Positions 1 through 5,497 of a stretch of DNA of 6,230 bases are shown here, piece after piece (positions within the stretch are counted from its first letter, which is position 1; each line of letters begins with the position of its first letter). The notes below the pieces were generated by a model. It was not told the origin of the DNA. It saw only the letters and a program-made list of their open reading frames with translations, and did not search any database. The translations under genes and the position numbers were made by a program. This DNA is from an uncultured Clostridium sp. (lineage in GTDB: Bacteria > Bacillota > Clostridia > Lachnospirales > Lachnospiraceae): contig CAUCIO010000134.1 of assembly GCA_958442925.1 (NCBI GenBank), positions 1 through 6,230 of the forward strand. The letters are read 5' to 3'.

Positions 1-143
1 TGATCCGGGAATACATGCTCTGTCCATCCCTTGGTGGCTGTCAGCTCCACATAGTGGAAACCGGCCTTGTGAATTCCCTCCAGACATTCAAAAATCCCAT
101 ACCCATGGTAACAGTTTGAATTAACGGCAATCACACGTTCCAT
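1..143 (-). CDS. Sugar phosphate isomerase/epimerase, N-terminal fragment (runs off the window)
   Basis: Only the first 47 codons are present; the rest lies beyond base 1. The protein begins MERVIAVNSNCYHGYGIFEC and continues with a helix and a HYVELTA strand. This is the usual first strand, helix and second strand of the xylose-isomerase-like TIM barrel (AP_endonuc_2/IolE-type) found in sugar-phosphate isomerases and epimerases. The ATG is preceded by a strong site, AGGAGG, about 6 bases upstream. The gene starts 14 bases after the stop of the ROK repressor, so it is almost certainly co-transcribed with it and is the likely target of that regulator. Such enzymes act in the cytoplasm on sugars or inositol derivatives. 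The substrate cannot be told from this fragment, and the family call rests on a short stretch. Confidence 0.72.
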   Translation of the reverse strand, partial: MERVIAVNSNCYHGYGIFECLEGIHKAGFHYVELTATKGWTEHVFPD

Positions 144-157
144 ATCTTCTCCTCCTT

Positions 158-1360
158 CTACCCTAAAAACAGTTTGCCTGTCAGATCCTCCTGAAAGTTG
201 TAGTGCGTATCAATGTAATACCTGGCTGCTCCTGTCAAAATAGCTTCCTCACCCAGTCCTGCAAAGCGGATATCCAGGTTATCCAGGAAGAATCGAAAGC
301 CTGTCTCTTTTAAATCAGAAATAATCTCCTCTAAAAACGTCTCCCCCAGCTTTCTGGCCATGCCTCCGATCACCACCGAATCAGGATGAAGCACAGTAAT
401 AAAGTTTCCAAGGGCAAAACTTAAATCGGATGCCAGAATCTTTATCAGCTTTTCAGCCTCCCCATTTCCTTCGCCAGCCATCTGCCCGATATCCCGGAAT
501 AAAATCCTGCTTCCCTCCTCTTTTCCCGGAAGAGGAATATTAAGATCATTTTCCAGAATCCGCTCTGGCAGAGCCAGCTCACCAATCCTGTTTTCCAGAC
601 ATCCTCTGTTTCCGCAGCGGCATCGTTTTCCATTTCTGTCAATGGAAAAATGTCCCAGCTGGGTTCCCATTCCAGTACCGCCGTGGAGAATCCTGGCGTT
701 CTGCACCAGGCTTGCGCCGATTCCTTCATTAATATTTACATATAAATAGCTGTCCTCTTCCATCTCTCCGAAGGCCTGCTCTGCATAGGCCATACAGGCC
801 GTATCATTGAGAACAGAAATCGGATACTCCGGAATCAGCCTTCTGATTTCGTCAATCAGCCCTTCCTCTGAAAGCGCTAATACCATAGAAATAATCTGGT
901 GTCTGGCGCTGTCAATCATTCCAGGTACTGTGATGCAGATGCCCAGAACACTCCTGTCTTCTGTATAGCGTCTGATAAATGATAAAATCTTCTCCGCCAG
1001 GGCTTTCGCCCCCAGCGTCTCCGGCTCTGCGCTCTCACGCTCCTGAGCTTCTATTTCAAAGGCAGCTGACACAAGAGAAAGCCATATTTCATGGCGTCTC
1101 CAGTTCAATACAATCACGCAGTCGCGGCTGTTCACAGACAGGCTGTTAGGGCGTCTCCCCTTTCTTCCGCTTTCAATACTGCCCTGATCGACAATTCTGC
1201 CTTCCTGGATCAGTTCCTCTATTAAAAAAGATACGGTCGTCTTGCTGAGAGACGTCACGGAGGCAAGACAAGCCCTGGATATTCCAAAATTCTCTGAAAT
1301 CAGCTGATACAGCTTTTTCTTATTCTCCGCCTTGATTGTCTGCTGACTGAGCAAATCCAT
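158..1360 (-). CDS. ROK-family transcriptional repressor (XylR/NagC type)
   Basis: A 400-residue sugar-responsive DNA-binding protein. Residues about 13-58 form a winged helix-turn-helix (LSKTTVSFLIEELIQEG covers the recognition helix and the next). A ROK sugar-kinase fold fills the rest. The ROK zinc signature CRCGNRGCLE is intact (Cys247, Cys249, Cys254, with His237 upstream), and Asn-Asp at 185-186 matches the sugar-binding Asp. The DxGGT ATP-binding loop is replaced by LNWRRHE, so this is a regulator and not a kinase. The usual Glu of the ExGH sugar-binding motif is Gln234 here. I chose the ATG at 1360 because AAGG lies 5 bases upstream; an in-frame GTG at 1402 would add 14 residues but has no ribosome binding site. 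The gene has its own promoter and a palindromic operator, which implies autorepression, and it leads into the isomerase gene. The ligand is unknown. Confidence 0.93.
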   Translation of the reverse strand: MDLLSQQTIKAENKKKLYQLISENFGISRACLASVTSLSKTTVSFLIEELIQEGRIVDQGSIESGRKGRRPNSLSVNSRDCVIVLNWRRHEIWLSLVSAAFEIEAQERESAEPETLGAKALAEKILSFIRRYTEDRSVLGICITVPGMIDSARHQIISMVLALSEEGLIDEIRRLIPEYPISVLNDTACMAYAEQAFGEMEEDSYLYVNINEGIGASLVQNARILHGGTGMGTQLGHFSIDRNGKRCRCGNRGCLENRIGELALPERILENDLNIPLPGKEEGSRILFRDIGQMAGEGNGEAEKLIKILASDLSFALGNFITVLHPDSVVIGGMARKLGETFLEEIISDLKETGFRFFLDNLDIRFAGLGEEAILTGAARYYIDTHYNFQEDLTGKLFLG

Positions 1361-1390
1361 CCCCCCCTTGTTTTCTCTGTTAGTTCTATC

Positions 1391-1400
1391 TCCAGTGAAC
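1391..1400. promoter_or_regulatory. Possible second, degenerate ROK operator
   Basis: TCCAGTGAAC repeats the core of the main operator (TCCAGTGGAC) with one change. Its centre is exactly 30 bases, about three helical turns, from the centre of the main palindrome, and TTAGTT lies just beside it as in the main site. It would be an auxiliary site on the same face of the DNA. The match is short, so this is tentative. Confidence 0.35.
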
Positions 1401-1412
1401 ACATATGTTTAA

Positions 1413-1437
1413 TTAGTTAGTCCAGTGGACTAACTAA
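1413..1437. promoter_or_regulatory. Palindromic ROK operator
   Basis: A perfect inverted repeat with 12-base arms, TTAGTTAGTCCA and TGGACTAACTAA, around a single central G. It begins directly downstream of the -10 box and covers the predicted transcription start, the classical place for a repressor to block initiation. Long AT-rich palindromes of this kind are typical of ROK repressors such as XylR. The adjacent ROK gene is the obvious binder, so this is probably an autoregulatory operator that also controls the downstream isomerase. Confidence 0.8.
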
Positions 1438-1466
1438 ATACTAACACTTTTTTATTTCCAACGCAA
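1438..1466 (-). promoter_or_regulatory. Sigma-A promoter of the ROK repressor operon
   Basis: Read on the minus strand, TTGCGT (1466-1461) and TAGTAT (1443-1438) are separated by exactly 17 bases. The predicted start is near 1431, inside the palindromic operator, leaving a leader of about 70 bases before the ATG at 1360. No other good promoter was seen upstream of this gene. Confidence 0.72.
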
Positions 1467-1569
1467 GTTATTTTTTAGCAGTTTTCTATATATTTTCATT
1501 TATATCCATACAGGTTTTGTCAAAATAGCCAGTTTCCCTGTATTCAAAGCTGGAAGAATAAAAAAATTT

Positions 1570-1635
1570 TACATAAAATAAAAAAGGCCCTGGATATTCT
1601 GTTTCCCATTACAGAAAAACAGCTCCAGAGCCTTT
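1570..1635 (-). terminator. Rho-independent terminator of hsp20
   Basis: On the minus strand AAAGGCTCTGGA (1635-1624) pairs with TCCAGGGCCTTT (1594-1583), a 12-bp stem with one G-U pair. An inner stem CTGTTT/AAACAG (1622-1617 with 1604-1599) extends it. A T-rich tract, TTTTTATTTTATG, follows. It begins 16 bases after the hsp20 stop and separates that gene from the ROK promoter. Confidence 0.88.
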
Positions 1636-1651
1636 ATTATCCTCTTTCTAT

Positions 1652-2128
1652 TTATCCCTCGATGGCAATATACTTGTTTGCCTCTGCCTCCTTCTTTGCC
1701 TCCTCAGCCTTTGGAATGTTTAACTTCAATACACCATTTTCATATTTCGCATGAACATCTTCCTGCTTTAAATTCTCTCCTACATAGAAAGCTCTGCTCA
1801 TACTGCCTGCATAACGCTCCCGGCGGACAAATTTACCTGTTTTTTTATTCTCTCCGTCTTTGTCAAGCCCCTTTGCAGCGTTAATCACCAGATAGCCCTC
1901 TTTCAGCTCCAGGGAAATCTCATTTTTCTTGAAACCAGGCAGGTCAATGTTTACCTCATAATGGTCATCATGTTCCTTCACATCCGTCTTCATCATTTTT
2001 GCTGCATGATGTCCATACAGCTTGCGCTCTGCTTTACGCATCGCTTTATCATCCAGCGACGGAAAATCCCAAAAGTCATCAAACAAATCATCAAATAAAC
2101 TTTCACCAAAAACTCTAGGCAACATCAT
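1652..2128 (-). CDS. hsp20: Small heat-shock protein, Hsp20/alpha-crystallin family
   Basis: A 158-residue ATP-independent holdase chaperone that binds unfolding proteins in the cytoplasm and passes them to ATP-driven chaperones. The N-terminal arm (residues 1-45) is rich in Phe and Asp (LFDDLFDDFWDFPSL), as is usual for substrate-binding arms. The alpha-crystallin domain spans about 47-140 and contains the NIDLPGFKKNEI strand region and the signature NGVLKLNIPK (131-140). The C-terminal IxI anchor used in oligomer assembly is present as IAI at 154-156. Length and architecture are normal for clostridial Hsp18/Hsp20. The first ATG of the MM pair is preceded by AAGGAG with 9 bases of spacing; the second Met is also possible. 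It is a single-gene unit with its own strong promoter, long leader and terminator. I found no CIRCE inverted repeat and no CtsR heptad pair upstream. Confidence 0.96.
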   Translation of the reverse strand: MMLPRVFGESLFDDLFDDFWDFPSLDDKAMRKAERKLYGHHAAKMMKTDVKEHDDHYEVNIDLPGFKKNEISLELKEGYLVINAAKGLDKDGENKKTGKFVRRERYAGSMSRAFYVGENLKQEDVHAKYENGVLKLNIPKAEEAKKEAEANKYIAIEG

Positions 2129-2236
2129 AAGTCATCGCTCCTTTTTGTGTTAAAGCTAAATTGTTAACCAGAAGTTTAGGAGAAAAGCGAAATCTTTGTC
2201 TATTCATTTCTCCTTATTTCTCCTCCCCTCTGTTCT
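2129..2236 (-). promoter_or_regulatory. Long structured 5' leader of hsp20
   Basis: The predicted leader of about 108 bases starts with a purine-rich stretch carrying two extra Shine-Dalgarno-like motifs. GGAGAAA (2213-2207) can pair with TTTCTCC (2185-2179). The same CTCCT (2182-2178) could instead pair with AGGAG of the real ribosome binding site (2142-2138), helped by an inner GTTAA/TTAAC stem. The two pairings exclude each other. This could be a temperature-sensing leader, but the stems are short and I could not compute energies. A 30-codon reading frame, 2207-2115, also crosses this leader and overlaps the hsp20 start. Confidence 0.3.
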
Positions 2237-2239
2237 ATC

Positions 2240-2253
2240 CGTGTTATAACACG
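2240..2253. promoter_or_regulatory. Palindrome over the hsp20 -10 box, candidate operator
   Basis: CGTGTTATAACACG is a perfect 14-base palindrome that contains the -10 hexamer. A protein bound here would occlude RNA polymerase. It does not match CIRCE or the CtsR box, so if it is real the regulator is unidentified. Part of the symmetry follows from the TTATAA of the -10 box itself. Confidence 0.4.
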
Positions 2254-2271
2254 CGCATTAACAGTTGTCAA
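2243..2271 (-). promoter_or_regulatory. Strong sigma-A promoter of hsp20
   Basis: On the minus strand the perfect -35 box TTGACA (2271-2266) is followed after exactly 17 bases by TATAAC (2248-2243). The predicted start near 2236 gives a leader of about 108 bases. Such a near-consensus promoter implies high basal strength, so control probably acts through a repressor or the leader. Confidence 0.83.
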
Positions 2272-2336
2272 GACTGAGCGCTGTTTTTTTTTGTGAATTT
2301 TTTGTGATCACTTATGGCATTTCCTTTGAAAGCGAA

Positions 2337-3182
2337 TTATAACCATTTTTTCTTTTTAAATTTCCATATCAACACAACTGAAATACAAATACTTACCAGT
2401 ATCACCGCCGGATATCCATAGTTCCATTCCAATTCCGGCATATTGGAGAAATTCATCCCATACCACCCAACCAGAAGCGAAAGCGGAAGGAATATAACTG
2501 TCACCACCGTAAAAACTTTCATTAAATCATTCTGTTCAATAGACAGCTGGGACTGATAAGCTTCCCGAAGCTGGGACACCATTTCCTGCAGGTTTTTAAC
2601 GGAACTTAAATAACGATCTGTACGATTTCTTAAAGTCATCAATCTACGAACACCATCCTTACTGAACAGATGATTATCGTTCATAGCCATTTCGTCAAAA
2701 ATAAAGTTCAATTGTTCATAGTACCGTTTCAAACGTAATAATTCCTGCCTCCATGCGGTAATATGTTTCAGATAAGCCGCCTTTCCACCAGACAGAACCA
2801 GATCTTCATTTATGCTGATTTCTTCCTCCAGGCTATTTAGAAAATCCATATCTTCCTTTAACAGCAGCGCGAAAAAGTGATAAAAACCCTTCTCGTTTGT
2901 TGACTTCTCTTCTTCTGTCATCGCATGCAGAATCATATTGGCCTTTTCTTCCGCCTCATCAGTTTCACAAAATATCAGCAAATCCGCTTCATTCAAATAC
3001 AAAAGCATTTTAAAATCTTCCGTTCGCTCACTTTGAACATCGTACCAGTCAAACGCAAGAATGTCGCAATCTTTAAAGCACTCATAGCTGTCTGTAATCT
3101 GCTCGTCAATATACTGGAGAATTTTTTCATCCATATAGGGAGCTGCTTCATTGGTATTCTTAAATGAAAATACTTGATACAT
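2337..3182 (-). CDS. corA: CorA-family magnesium/divalent cation transporter
   Basis: A membrane channel for Mg2+ or related divalent cations that works as a pentamer. The protein has about 281 residues. A cytoplasmic N-terminal domain and a long charged helix (about 105-220) lead to two C-terminal membrane segments, about 223-241 and 257-275. The diagnostic YGMNF selectivity motif follows the first segment (GMN at 242-244), and the loop NMPELEWNYGYP matches CorA closely. The C-terminus is Lys-rich (KFKKKKWL), placing it in the cytoplasm. I chose the ATG at 3182 because GGAGG sits 5 bases upstream; an in-frame GTG at 3194 would use bases of that very site. The N-terminal domain is divergent, so the transported ion (Mg2+, Co2+ or other) is not certain. 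It lies 73 bases after the EamA gene with no clear promoter, and no good terminator follows it. Confidence 0.92.
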   Translation of the reverse strand: MYQVFSFKNTNEAAPYMDEKILQYIDEQITDSYECFKDCDILAFDWYDVQSERTEDFKMLLYLNEADLLIFCETDEAEEKANMILHAMTEEEKSTNEKGFYHFFALLLKEDMDFLNSLEEEISINEDLVLSGGKAAYLKHITAWRQELLRLKRYYEQLNFIFDEMAMNDNHLFSKDGVRRLMTLRNRTDRYLSSVKNLQEMVSQLREAYQSQLSIEQNDLMKVFTVVTVIFLPLSLLVGWYGMNFSNMPELEWNYGYPAVILVSICISVVLIWKFKKKKWL

Positions 3183-3255
3183 TTTTCCCTCCACTTTCTA
3201 AGGAAAATAAACTCTTACCTGTCATTAAACATACATCATACAGTTTCAGAAGTGT

Positions 3256-3681
3256 CTATGGCCAGGCCATTATCAGTGTTCCCACGGTAATCAAAAGAGC
3301 ACCCACTCCTGATTTCCATGTAAACTGCTCATGGAGCAGCACAAAGGAAAGAATCAGGGTAATCACAACACTTATTTTATCAACAGGAACCACCCTGGAA
3401 ACCTGCCCTATCTGGATAGCCCTGTAATAACAGAGCCACGAAGCTCCTGTGGCCAGGCCTGACAGAATCAGAAACAGCCAGCTCTTTTTACTGATTCCTC
3501 CGATTCCATTCTGCCCGCCTGTCAAAAAGACAATTCCCCATGCCATAATCAAAACCACAAAGGTACGTATCGCTGTGGCCAGGTTGGAATTCACTCCTTC
3601 AATTCCTATTTTAGCCAGAACTGACGTCAAAGCAGCAAATACTGCCGAACCGACTGCATAGATCAGCCACACTTTTGTCAT
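3256..3681 (-). CDS. Half-size EamA-family (DMT) transporter
   Basis: A 141-residue integral membrane protein with a single EamA domain. Five hydrophobic segments lie at about 4-24, 34-54, 66-87, 97-117 and 123-140. The motif WLCYYRAIQIGQVSRVVPVD followed by LLHEQFTWKSGVGALLITVG is typical of the drug/metabolite transporter superfamily. Most EamA proteins have two such domains and about 300 residues. Single-domain forms are common in Firmicutes and presumably dimerise, so this need not be a truncation, and both ends look intact. The ATG is preceded almost directly by AAGGGG, tighter than usual; the GTG at codon 4 has better spacing and may be the real start. The substrate is unknown. The gene sits between the HAD phosphatase (71 bases upstream) and corA. 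Confidence 0.88.
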   Translation of the reverse strand: MTKVWLIYAVGSAVFAALTSVLAKIGIEGVNSNLATAIRTFVVLIMAWGIVFLTGGQNGIGGISKKSWLFLILSGLATGASWLCYYRAIQIGQVSRVVPVDKISVVITLILSFVLLHEQFTWKSGVGALLITVGTLIMAWP

Positions 3682-3752
3682 CCCCTTATCAAATAACAGC
3701 TGCAGATCATCTGACTCCGTTTTTTATCCCTGTTTCTTTATTTCCTGTTACT

Positions 3753-4565
3753 CTACTCCATCATAAACGTTTCTACCACATGGGCCACACCGTCATCATT
3801 ATTGGAATAAGTAATAAAATCTGCCGCCTTCCGAACAGGAAGCACTGCATTCTCCATGGCAACGCCCAGTCCGGCGTACTGAATCATCGTCAGATCATTG
3901 TACCCGTCGCCGCAGGCAATCATCTGTTCCCGGGCCATGCCGATATGGGCTAACAGCCGTTCCAGGGAAGCAGCCTTGTCAATTCCCTTGGGAAGAATTT
4001 CCAGGAAAAACGGCTCAGAACGGTAAACACTGAACCGGCTTCCCAGGGCAGCCTTCACTCGCGGCTCCACCATGGCCAGATAATCTCCGTCATCTAAAAA
4101 CAGGAATTTCGGTACAGCAAAGTCCAGATATGACTTCATATCTTCAATCTGCCGTATTTCCATCCCGTTAATCTTCTGCTCAATCAGTCCGTATGGACAG
4201 TCCTTATTATTGGTAATAATCGTGTCCCCCTCATAAGTCAGGAAATCAACCCGCTCGTCCTCCGCCAGACCGACAATTTTCTCATTGGACTCCACAGGAA
4301 GCAGCCGTGAAAAAATCACCTCTCCTGTCCTGCAGTCTGTAATCATGCCTCCATTGTAGGAAAGAATATAGCTTCCGTACCGGTCAAGCTTCAGCTCCTT
4401 CGCCAGAGGCATGACCCCCTGAGTCGGACGGCCGGAAGCCAGCACGATTTTCTTCCCCCTCCTCTGGATTTCCAAAAGGGCTTCCTTCGTTTTCGGTGTA
4501 ATCACCTTGTCCCGGTTCGTCAGGGTTCCGTCCAGGTCAAGCACAATAATCTCATATTGGTTCAA
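3753..4565 (-). CDS. Cof-type HAD-IIB phosphatase
   Basis: A 270-residue cytoplasmic phosphatase of the Cof/YidA group, which usually hydrolyses sugar phosphates, flavin phosphates or related small phosphoesters with Mg2+. All four HAD motifs are present. Motif I is DLDGTL (nucleophile Asp10, acid/base Asp12), motif II is SGR at 44-46, motif III is the Lys in KGIDKAASL (Lys193 or more likely Lys197), and motif IV is GDGYND at 219-224. The C2B cap lies between about 85 and 190. GVAMENA and the tail DDGVAHVVE are typical of the family. The start is TTG: CGGAGG stands 8 bases upstream and there is no suitable in-frame ATG nearby. The gene has its own promoter. The substrate is not predictable; YidA-like proteins are promiscuous. 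Confidence 0.94.
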   Translation of the reverse strand: MNQYEIIVLDLDGTLTNRDKVITPKTKEALLEIQRRGKKIVLASGRPTQGVMPLAKELKLDRYGSYILSYNGGMITDCRTGEVIFSRLLPVESNEKIVGLAEDERVDFLTYEGDTIITNNKDCPYGLIEQKINGMEIRQIEDMKSYLDFAVPKFLFLDDGDYLAMVEPRVKAALGSRFSVYRSEPFFLEILPKGIDKAASLERLLAHIGMAREQMIACGDGYNDLTMIQYAGLGVAMENAVLPVRKAADFITYSNNDDGVAHVVETFMME

Positions 4566-4642
4566 TGGATTTTCCTCCGTTGCATCTCATTTTATAATAT
4601 TAACTCAACACAGCGTCTGCGAAGATCACTGTCCGAAGTCCT

Positions 4643-4671
4643 ATTATAATAGAAGAGAGCAGAAATGGCAA
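4643..4671 (-). promoter_or_regulatory. Sigma-A promoter of the HAD phosphatase gene
   Basis: On the minus strand TTGCCA (4671-4666) and a perfect TATAAT (4648-4643) are 17 bases apart, just past the rpn stop codon. The predicted start near 4636 leaves a leader of about 70 bases. The -10 box lies inside a 12-base perfect palindrome, CTATTATAATAG (4641-4652). Confidence 0.75.
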
Positions 4672-4685
4672 TGGGAGGGAAAATG

Positions 4686-4943
4686 CTAACTGTCAATACC
4701 CTTCTGCAGTTCTCCTATTACCTGCTCTATTTCCTGAACTTTCTCTTCCAGTTCCTCCGCAATCTGTTCTGCTGTCTTGCCCTTTTTCAGTTTTTTCACT
4801 ACCTGAGAACGCAGATGACTTTTTAGCCCATCTTCACGCCCCTCTTTCAGTCCATCTTCACGCCCCTCCTTCAGACCTTCCTCATATTCTGCTCTTCGGA
4901 TCAGCTTCAGTTCCCGCTCCTCATCATACTCAAAAATACTCAT
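4686..4943 (-). CDS. Candidate intragenic RpnS-like small protein (in-frame internal start)
   Basis: Met185 of the rpn frame is preceded by GGGGAGG (4958-4952) with an 8-base spacer, an ideal Shine-Dalgarno arrangement. Translation from it would give an 85-residue protein beginning MSIFEYDEERELKLIRR and including the whole EG-repeat and helical tail. For E. coli Rpn proteins it is established that an internal start makes a small C-terminal protein that blocks the toxic full-length nuclease. The position here, at the start of the C-terminal domain, fits that scheme. Translation has not been shown, and the coding sequence itself (Arg-Gly-Glu-Ala) could have produced the SD match by chance. Confidence 0.5.
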   Translation of the reverse strand: MSIFEYDEERELKLIRRAEYEEGLKEGREDGLKEGREDGLKSHLRSQVVKKLKKGKTAEQIAEELEEKVQEIEQVIGELQKGIDS

Positions 4944-5495
4944 TTCGATTGCCTCCCCTCGGTTTTTTCTAAGAAAGTCCGACAATACTCCCTCATGGAT
5001 ACATTCGTCTACTGCCCTCTCTGCCGCTGCGTCTAACTCCATAGTTTTCGTGTAAAGGCGGATCCGGTCTACAAAAATCATATATTCCTTAAGCGTCTTG
5101 CACACTTCCAGCAGTTCCTTGTTTTTCCCCTGATTAATGTTTAACACCAGTACCTTCAGCTCCAGATTTGGCTCTTCCTTCTGAGTCCCCGCGTCTTCAA
5201 AAGAATCCGACAGTTTCAAAACGCTGCTCTCCTCCCGCTCTTCCGTTCCATTATAAAATACCAGAAAGTGGGGAGCTGGAAGTTTTAATCTTTTAGAAGA
5301 ATATAAGGTTTCATCCTTCACCAGCCCCTGATACGTCCTGGATACATAAAACAGATCTCTAAGGGGCATATTGTACAGACTCAGCAGATTTTCCCTGTCC
5401 TGAAACAGCCTGCGAAAAATCGTGTCCTTGTAGTCTCTCCTGGCTGGCAGCGCGGATCCAGATGCCAGTACCGTTCCATTTCTCTCCTTATTCAT
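4686..5495 (-). CDS. Rpn-family (PD-(D/E)XK, transposase_31-like) protein with apparent loss of the catalytic core
   Basis: A 269-residue member of the recombination-promoting nuclease group common in Lachnospiraceae. Recognised blocks are YKDTIFRRLF (22-31), RENLLSLYN (34-42), MPLRDLFYVSRTYQGLV (43-59), LPAPHFLVFYNGTE (72-85), LKLSDSFE (93-100), LELKVLVLNINQGKN (111-125), CKTLKEYM (132-139), AVDECIHEGVLSDFLRKN (161-178) and SIFEYDEE (186-193). The tail holds an EG-rich repeat and a helical KKGKTAEQIAEELEEK region. From memory of the family, about 50 residues normally lie between LLSLYN and MPLRDLFYV. They carry the acidic catalytic residue and a YEHQS motif. Here N42 runs straight into M43, so the long form is probably inactive as a nuclease although the frame is open. 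AGGAGG stands 4 bases before the ATG, inside a hairpin. A second start at codon 185 is likely. Full-length Rpn proteins are toxic DNases linked to phage defence. Confidence 0.85.
   Translation of the reverse strand: MNKERNGTVLASGSALPARRDYKDTIFRRLFQDRENLLSLYNMPLRDLFYVSRTYQGLVKDETLYSSKRLKLPAPHFLVFYNGTEEREESSVLKLSDSFEDAGTQKEEPNLELKVLVLNINQGKNKELLEVCKTLKEYMIFVDRIRLYTKTMELDAAAERAVDECIHEGVLSDFLRKNRGEAIEMSIFEYDEERELKLIRRAEYEEGLKEGREDGLKEGREDGLKSHLRSQVVKKLKKGKTAEQIAEELEEKVQEIEQVIGELQKGIDS
4830..4877 (-). repeat. 24-bp tandem repeat in the rpn tail
   Basis: Two adjacent 24-base units differ at only two positions and encode GLKEGRED twice (about residues 207-222), with a partial third copy GLKS after them. 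The unit keeps the reading frame, so copy number could vary without disrupting the protein. Such EG-rich helical repeats are common at this place in the family. Confidence 0.85.
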
Positions 5496-5497
5496 TT

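Noticed and set aside
445..729. Overlapping minus-strand open frame of 94 codons within the ROK gene
   Set aside because: It is a second frame of the ROK coding region, has no family resemblance and lacks independent signals.
1361..1402. GTG start giving the ROK protein 14 extra residues
   Set aside because: No ribosome binding site precedes it, the predicted transcript starts only about 29 bases before it, and the extra residues do not resemble a ROK N-terminus. The ATG at 1360 has an AAGG site.
2261..2290. Possible plus-strand terminator before a run of nine T
   Set aside because: The only stem is AACAG/CTGTT with a 16-base loop, too weak, and these bases include the -35 box of hsp20.
2129..2336. 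CIRCE or CtsR heat-shock operators before hsp20
   Set aside because: I looked for TTAGCACTC/GAGTGCTAA and for the GGTCAAA heptad repeat and found neither.
3183..3194. GTG start at 3194 for CorA
   Set aside because: Its codons (GTG GAG GGA) are the ribosome binding site of the ATG at 3182.
3259..3271. Palindrome ATGGCC-A-GGCCAT at the end of the EamA gene
   Set aside because: It lies in the last codons (Met-Ala-Trp-Pro), has 6-base arms and no T tract, so it is not a terminator and is probably chance.
3164..3661. Plus-strand open frames opposite the EamA and CorA genes
   Set aside because: They are antisense shadows of well-supported genes, with no plausible domains and no ribosome binding site.
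3698..3712. Short inverted repeat CAGAT/ATCTG upstream of the EamA gene
   Set aside because: Five-base arms are expected by chance and no promoter overlaps them.
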